A stretch of 64,000 nucleotides of DNA, taken from positions 1 through 64,000 of the forward strand of contig JAKQKY010000365.1 in assembly GCA_029560415.1 (NCBI GenBank), in the 5' to 3' direction. Of this stretch, positions 61,379 through 64,000 are shown piece by piece; the first letter of the stretch is position 1, and each line of letters opens with the position of its first letter. This DNA is from Bacteroidota bacterium (GTDB lineage Bacteria; Bacteroidota; Bacteroidia; Chitinophagales; Chitinophagaceae). The notes below the pieces were generated by a model that had not been told where the DNA came from, ran no database searches, and saw only the letters and a list, made by a program, of their open reading frames with translations. The position numbers and the translations under genes were made by a program.

Positions 61379-62281
61379 TTGCTGGCACTTACCATATTGG
61401 GCAATAATTCTGCGATTCCTGCTTTTGGAAGAAATCCAACGGCCCAGATCCTGCAAACATTGGATGAATCTTACCTGATCGATTGCGGGGAAGGCACCCA
61501 GTTGCAAATGAGCAAATACAAGATCAAGCGCAGCAAGATCAGTCACATTTTTATTTCACACCTGCATGGTGATCATTATTTCGGATTGATAGGCCTCCTC
61601 AACAGCATGAGCCTTTTGAGCCGTACACAGGATCTTCATATATATGCACCGGCTTTACTCGAAGAGATCATCCGCATACAATTGCAGGCAGCGCAAACGA
61701 CCTTATCGTTTAACCTGTATTTTCACCCGCTTCACCAGGAAGGAATTATAGCCGATACCAAAAAGATCACTATCACCGCATTCCGGGTTAAACATCGTAT
61801 CGAGTGCTGGGGATTTCTGTTCAGGGAGAAGAAAAAACCAAGAAGCATCAACCCCGACAAAGTAAAGTCTTATGAAATACCAGCCGCCTTTTATGAGCAG
61901 CTGCAACGCGGCGAAGATTATATTACAAAAAAAGGAACCATCATCCCCAACAACGAAGTAACATTGGCTGCCCCTAAGCCTAAAAGTTATGCGTATTGTG
62001 CAGATACCATTTACGATGAAAGCCTGGTGGATATCGTAAAATCGGTTGACCTGCTTTATCATGAAACTACTTACCTGAAAGAATACCATGAACGGGCGGC
62101 AGATCGATACCATTGCACCACGGTACAGGCTGCGGATATTGCTTTAAAAGCAGAAGTCAAAAAACTCATTATCGGGCATTTCTCTTCAAAATATGAAACA
62201 CTTGAATTGTTCCTGGAAGAAGCCAAAACGGTGTTTGACAATACAGAGCTGGCATTGGAAGGAGCTTGTTATAAAATTTAA
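61379..62281 (+). CDS. rnz: Ribonuclease Z
   Basis: A 300-residue beta-lactamase-fold nuclease that matures the 3' end of tRNA precursors. Seen: LTILGNNSAIPAFGRNPTAQ at the start, HLHGDH at 61-66 with the zinc ligands, YCADTIYDE with Asp, HETTY and GHFSSKY near 267. It starts with TTG at 61379, as needed for the LALTILG beginning. Since the tRNAs here lack encoded CCA, this enzyme is expected to cut just after the discriminator. The STAS gene is immediately upstream. Confidence 0.93.
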   Translation: MLALTILGNNSAIPAFGRNPTAQILQTLDESYLIDCGEGTQLQMSKYKIKRSKISHIFISHLHGDHYFGLIGLLNSMSLLSRTQDLHIYAPALLEEIIRIQLQAAQTTLSFNLYFHPLHQEGIIADTKKITITAFRVKHRIECWGFLFREKKKPRSINPDKVKSYEIPAAFYEQLQRGEDYITKKGTIIPNNEVTLAAPKPKSYAYCADTIYDESLVDIVKSVDLLYHETTYLKEYHERAADRYHCTTVQAADIALKAEVKKLIIGHFSSKYETLELFLEEAKTVFDNTELALEGACYKI

Positions 62282-62302
62282 GAAAAAAATTATTAGGAAG
62301 AC

Positions 62303-62376
62303 TTTATGTTCTTCGTGGTTAAGATTTTGAACCACAAAGGCACTAGGGAAAACACAAAGGTCACAAAGAGAAAAGA
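62303..62376. repeat. Dispersed AACCACAAAGGCAC-type repeat
   Basis: A run of CACAAAG words in both orientations (GAACCACAAAGGCACT, then AACACAAAGGTCACAAAGAG) between rnz and the esterase gene. The same words, inverted, occur at 13026-13098 (TTTGTGTGCTTTGTGGTTC and AACCACAAGGGGCAC) at the edge of the compound minisatellite. Confidence 0.55.
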
Positions 62377-62386
62377 TTAAAAAAAA

Positions 62387-63601
62387 TTAGGGAGTTGCCC
62401 GCATCACCTGGTTGAATCCATCGCTCATGATCCAGGTATAATATTCTGCAAACCATTTTCGCCATGCTTTTTCATTGTGTGATCCTTCCGGATCGATCAA
62501 TGTATAGATAACAGCATGTGAATTTTTTGCCAGCTCCTCGGCCATTTGTTTGGTATCATTCAAAAATCTTTCCCAGCCCGATTCCCTTCCTTCCTTTTCG
62601 CCCATGTAAAAAAATACCTTTCCCGAAACTTTATCGCCAATTGAATCGGTAAGCGAACGAAGTTGTGGAGCAATCCAGAATGAAGGAGAAAATACTCCTG
62701 CGTTTCCAAAAACTTCGGGGCGTTTTAAGATCGCATAATACGAGATCAATCCACCCAATGAACTACCGGCAATGTATGTGTGCTCTTTACCCTTAAGGGT
62801 GCGATAGTGTTTGTCGATATAAGGTTTCAACGTATTCGCGAGGAAATCAATATACAAATCACCTTCTCCTGCCCCATACTCAGTATCGTCAAAAGGCTTG
62901 TATTCATTGATCCTTTTCGGACCAGCATCAATACCAACCACGATGCATGGCGGCTTCCCATTCCTTACCAGCGAGTCGATGCATTCATCCACGCCCCATT
63001 CGCCATAGCCTGAGAGTTGTTCATCAAAAAGATTCTGCCCATCCTGCATGTACATCACCGGGTAGCGCTTTTTATTCTTTGCCTTTTCATAGCCTTCGGG
63101 AAGGTATATCCAGATGCGTTTATTCCGATACAATTGCGGGGAGAAAAAAGTACTGTCGAGCAACGATACTTGTGCAGAGGCTGTGTGTACTTTGGGCATT
63201 GCAAGAACCTGTTTCCAGCCTGCAACGGAATAGCGATAAACACTGTCGGATACCAGGTTGATCTCCCGGTTGCTGACATCCTTTCCGTAGGCGTCTACTT
63301 CTACGATATCCCAGCTTCCACCGGTTGTTTTAAATTGATAGTTGCCGGCAGATAAATTCTTAATGTCAAGAATGAAAAGATCTTCGTGTTTGCGTAACCG
63401 GTAGTTTGTATCAGCCGGATTCCAACCATTGAAATTTCCAGCCACAAAGAAGTTGTCTGCTTCCTTGTAACCGGCAGCACTCATTTCCAGGCGCAAGCTG
63501 TATTGAGCAAAGGACATGCTGCTGCAACAAATGCACATCAGCCAGGTGATCAAACGGATGCTATGAACATGCCAGGCTGTATGTGTGCTTGCTGATTTCA
63601 A
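62387..63601 (-). CDS. Secreted esterase with N-terminal glycogen-binding-like domain
   Basis: A 404-residue exported protein. The signal peptide sits at about 14-33 (SIRLITWLMCICCSSMSFAQ). Residues 40-130 resemble an Early-set/AMPK1-CBM type beta-sandwich (FFVAGNFNGWNPADTNYRLR). The catalytic part (about 145-395) is of the putative esterase (EstD/Fes) family: VMYMQDGQNLFD, Ser281 in GSSLGG, and His375 in PEGSHNEKAW. It probably hydrolyses carboxylic esters of polysaccharides or siderophores. The TTG start overlaps the dapA stop (TTGA), suggesting translational coupling; a start further in would lose part of the signal region. Confidence 0.82.
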   Translation of the reverse strand: MKSASTHTAWHVHSIRLITWLMCICCSSMSFAQYSLRLEMSAAGYKEADNFFVAGNFNGWNPADTNYRLRKHEDLFILDIKNLSAGNYQFKTTGGSWDIVEVDAYGKDVSNREINLVSDSVYRYSVAGWKQVLAMPKVHTASAQVSLLDSTFFSPQLYRNKRIWIYLPEGYEKAKNKKRYPVMYMQDGQNLFDEQLSGYGEWGVDECIDSLVRNGKPPCIVVGIDAGPKRINEYKPFDDTEYGAGEGDLYIDFLANTLKPYIDKHYRTLKGKEHTYIAGSSLGGLISYYAILKRPEVFGNAGVFSPSFWIAPQLRSLTDSIGDKVSGKVFFYMGEKEGRESGWERFLNDTKQMAEELAKNSHAVIYTLIDPEGSHNEKAWRKWFAEYYTWIMSDGFNQVMRATP

Positions 63602-64000
63602 GAATGCGATTTAAGGTATTTTTTTACTTCTTCGTGAAGTGATGCACTGATCGGTACCACGGGCAGGCGCATGCTGTTTTCTATGATGCCCATTTCAAAT
63701 AAAAATGCTTTTACACCGGCAGGGTTATTTTCGGTAAACATAAGCCGGTAGGCTTCTATCAGCCTATCATTGATCTTCTTGGCTGCAGCAAATTGCTCTT
63801 TCCGGCATAGCCTGATCATATCGGAAAATACTTTTGGAAAAGCATTCGCTGCTACGCTGATCACGCCATCCATGCCACAGGCAATCTGTGGAAGGGCAAG
63901 TGCATCATCTCCACTAGTGACCAGGAATGATTCGGGCCTGTCCCGGAGAATTTCCATGCATTGGCCCATATCGCCGCTGGCTTCTTTAATACCGGCGATA
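63598..64000 (-). CDS. dapA: 4-hydroxy-tetrahydrodipicolinate synthase, 3' part
   Basis: The last 133 codons of dapA; the 5' part lies beyond the right edge. The visible part opens with IAGIKEASGDMGQC, holding the Schiff-base Lys of the family, then TSGDDALALPQIACGMDGVI and SVAANAFPKVFSDMIRLC. The enzyme condenses pyruvate and aspartate semialdehyde for lysine and diaminopimelate synthesis. Its stop codon overlaps the start of the esterase gene by two bases. Confidence 0.93.
   Translation of the reverse strand, partial: IAGIKEASGDMGQCMEILRDRPESFLVTSGDDALALPQIACGMDGVISVAANAFPKVFSDMIRLCRKEQFAAAKKINDRLIEAYRLMFTENNPAGVKAFLFEMGIIENSMRLPVVPISASLHEEVKKYLKSHS

Overview
The window looks like chromosomal DNA of a member of the Bacteroidota, most likely family Chitinophagaceae. 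The evidence is secreted proteins with C-terminal type IX secretion (T9SS) sorting domains, TonB-dependent receptors, many small lipoproteins, head-GIN (DUF2807) proteins, and promoters of the Bacteroidota form TTTG / TAnnTTTG instead of TTGACA / TATAAT. Starts mostly lack a Shine-Dalgarno sequence. The family assignment is inference; the phylum is well supported.

Layout. 1-3931: the N-terminal 1310 codons of a very large secreted beta-helix/Ig-like protein, minus strand, running off the left edge. 4.8-8.7 kb: an Lhr-like DEXH helicase and the PdeM phosphoesterase, two members of the ligase-associated DNA-damage-response set, separated by an antiparallel membrane protein gene. 8.7-12.1 kb: an inverted-repeat element, proline dehydrogenase, a short-chain dehydrogenase, a flavin-reductase-fold protein and an acyl-CoA thioesterase. 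12.1-13.2 kb: a compound minisatellite of three to four long units. 13.2-20.1 kb: acyltransferase, a T9SS cargo protein, ribosomal protein S1 and a small exported protein. 20.1-26.4 kb: homogentisate dioxygenase, a YfcE-like phosphoesterase, a second copy of the dispersed element, a TolB-like beta-propeller, a TPR lipoprotein, ribulose-phosphate epimerase and a lipoprotein. 26.5-33.2 kb: TonB receptor, PhoH, a permuted-papain lipoprotein, two lipoproteins, pyrophosphatase and a half-size TauE protein. 33.2-35.8 kb: a signalling group of ECF sigma factor, putative anti-sigma factor, orphan histidine kinase and ChrR-like cupin. 35.9-41.5 kb: a second T9SS protein, an 11-mer-repeat lipoprotein, Der and Era GTPases. 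41.7-46.2 kb: lipocalin-like pair, tRNA-Met with a broken duplicate, an esterase homologue that seems to lack its catalytic His, and two head-GIN proteins. 46.4-48.7 kb: a TPP riboswitch in front of a TonB receptor. 48.7-53.0 kb: rhodanese, PASTA protein and Ddl, a lipoprotein, and a divergent ferredoxin / LuxC-type acyl-CoA reductase pair. 53.1-64.0 kb: HtrA, a GH13 enzyme, IspH, Cmk, ClpC, STAS protein, RNase Z, a secreted esterase and the 3' part of dapA.

Most of the window is ordinary core genome with short operons: era-der, ddl-PASTA-rhodanese, STAS-rnz, phoH-YiiX, ppa-TauE and sigma/anti-sigma. I found no prophage, insertion sequence, CRISPR array or integron. The most noteworthy items are the TPP riboswitch that predicts the substrate class of its TonB receptor, the 56-nt duplication of a tRNA 3' part plus terminator ending at a 16-bp palindrome, the compound minisatellite, the dispersed inverted-repeat element present twice, the split DNA-repair pair, and several homologues with altered catalytic residues.
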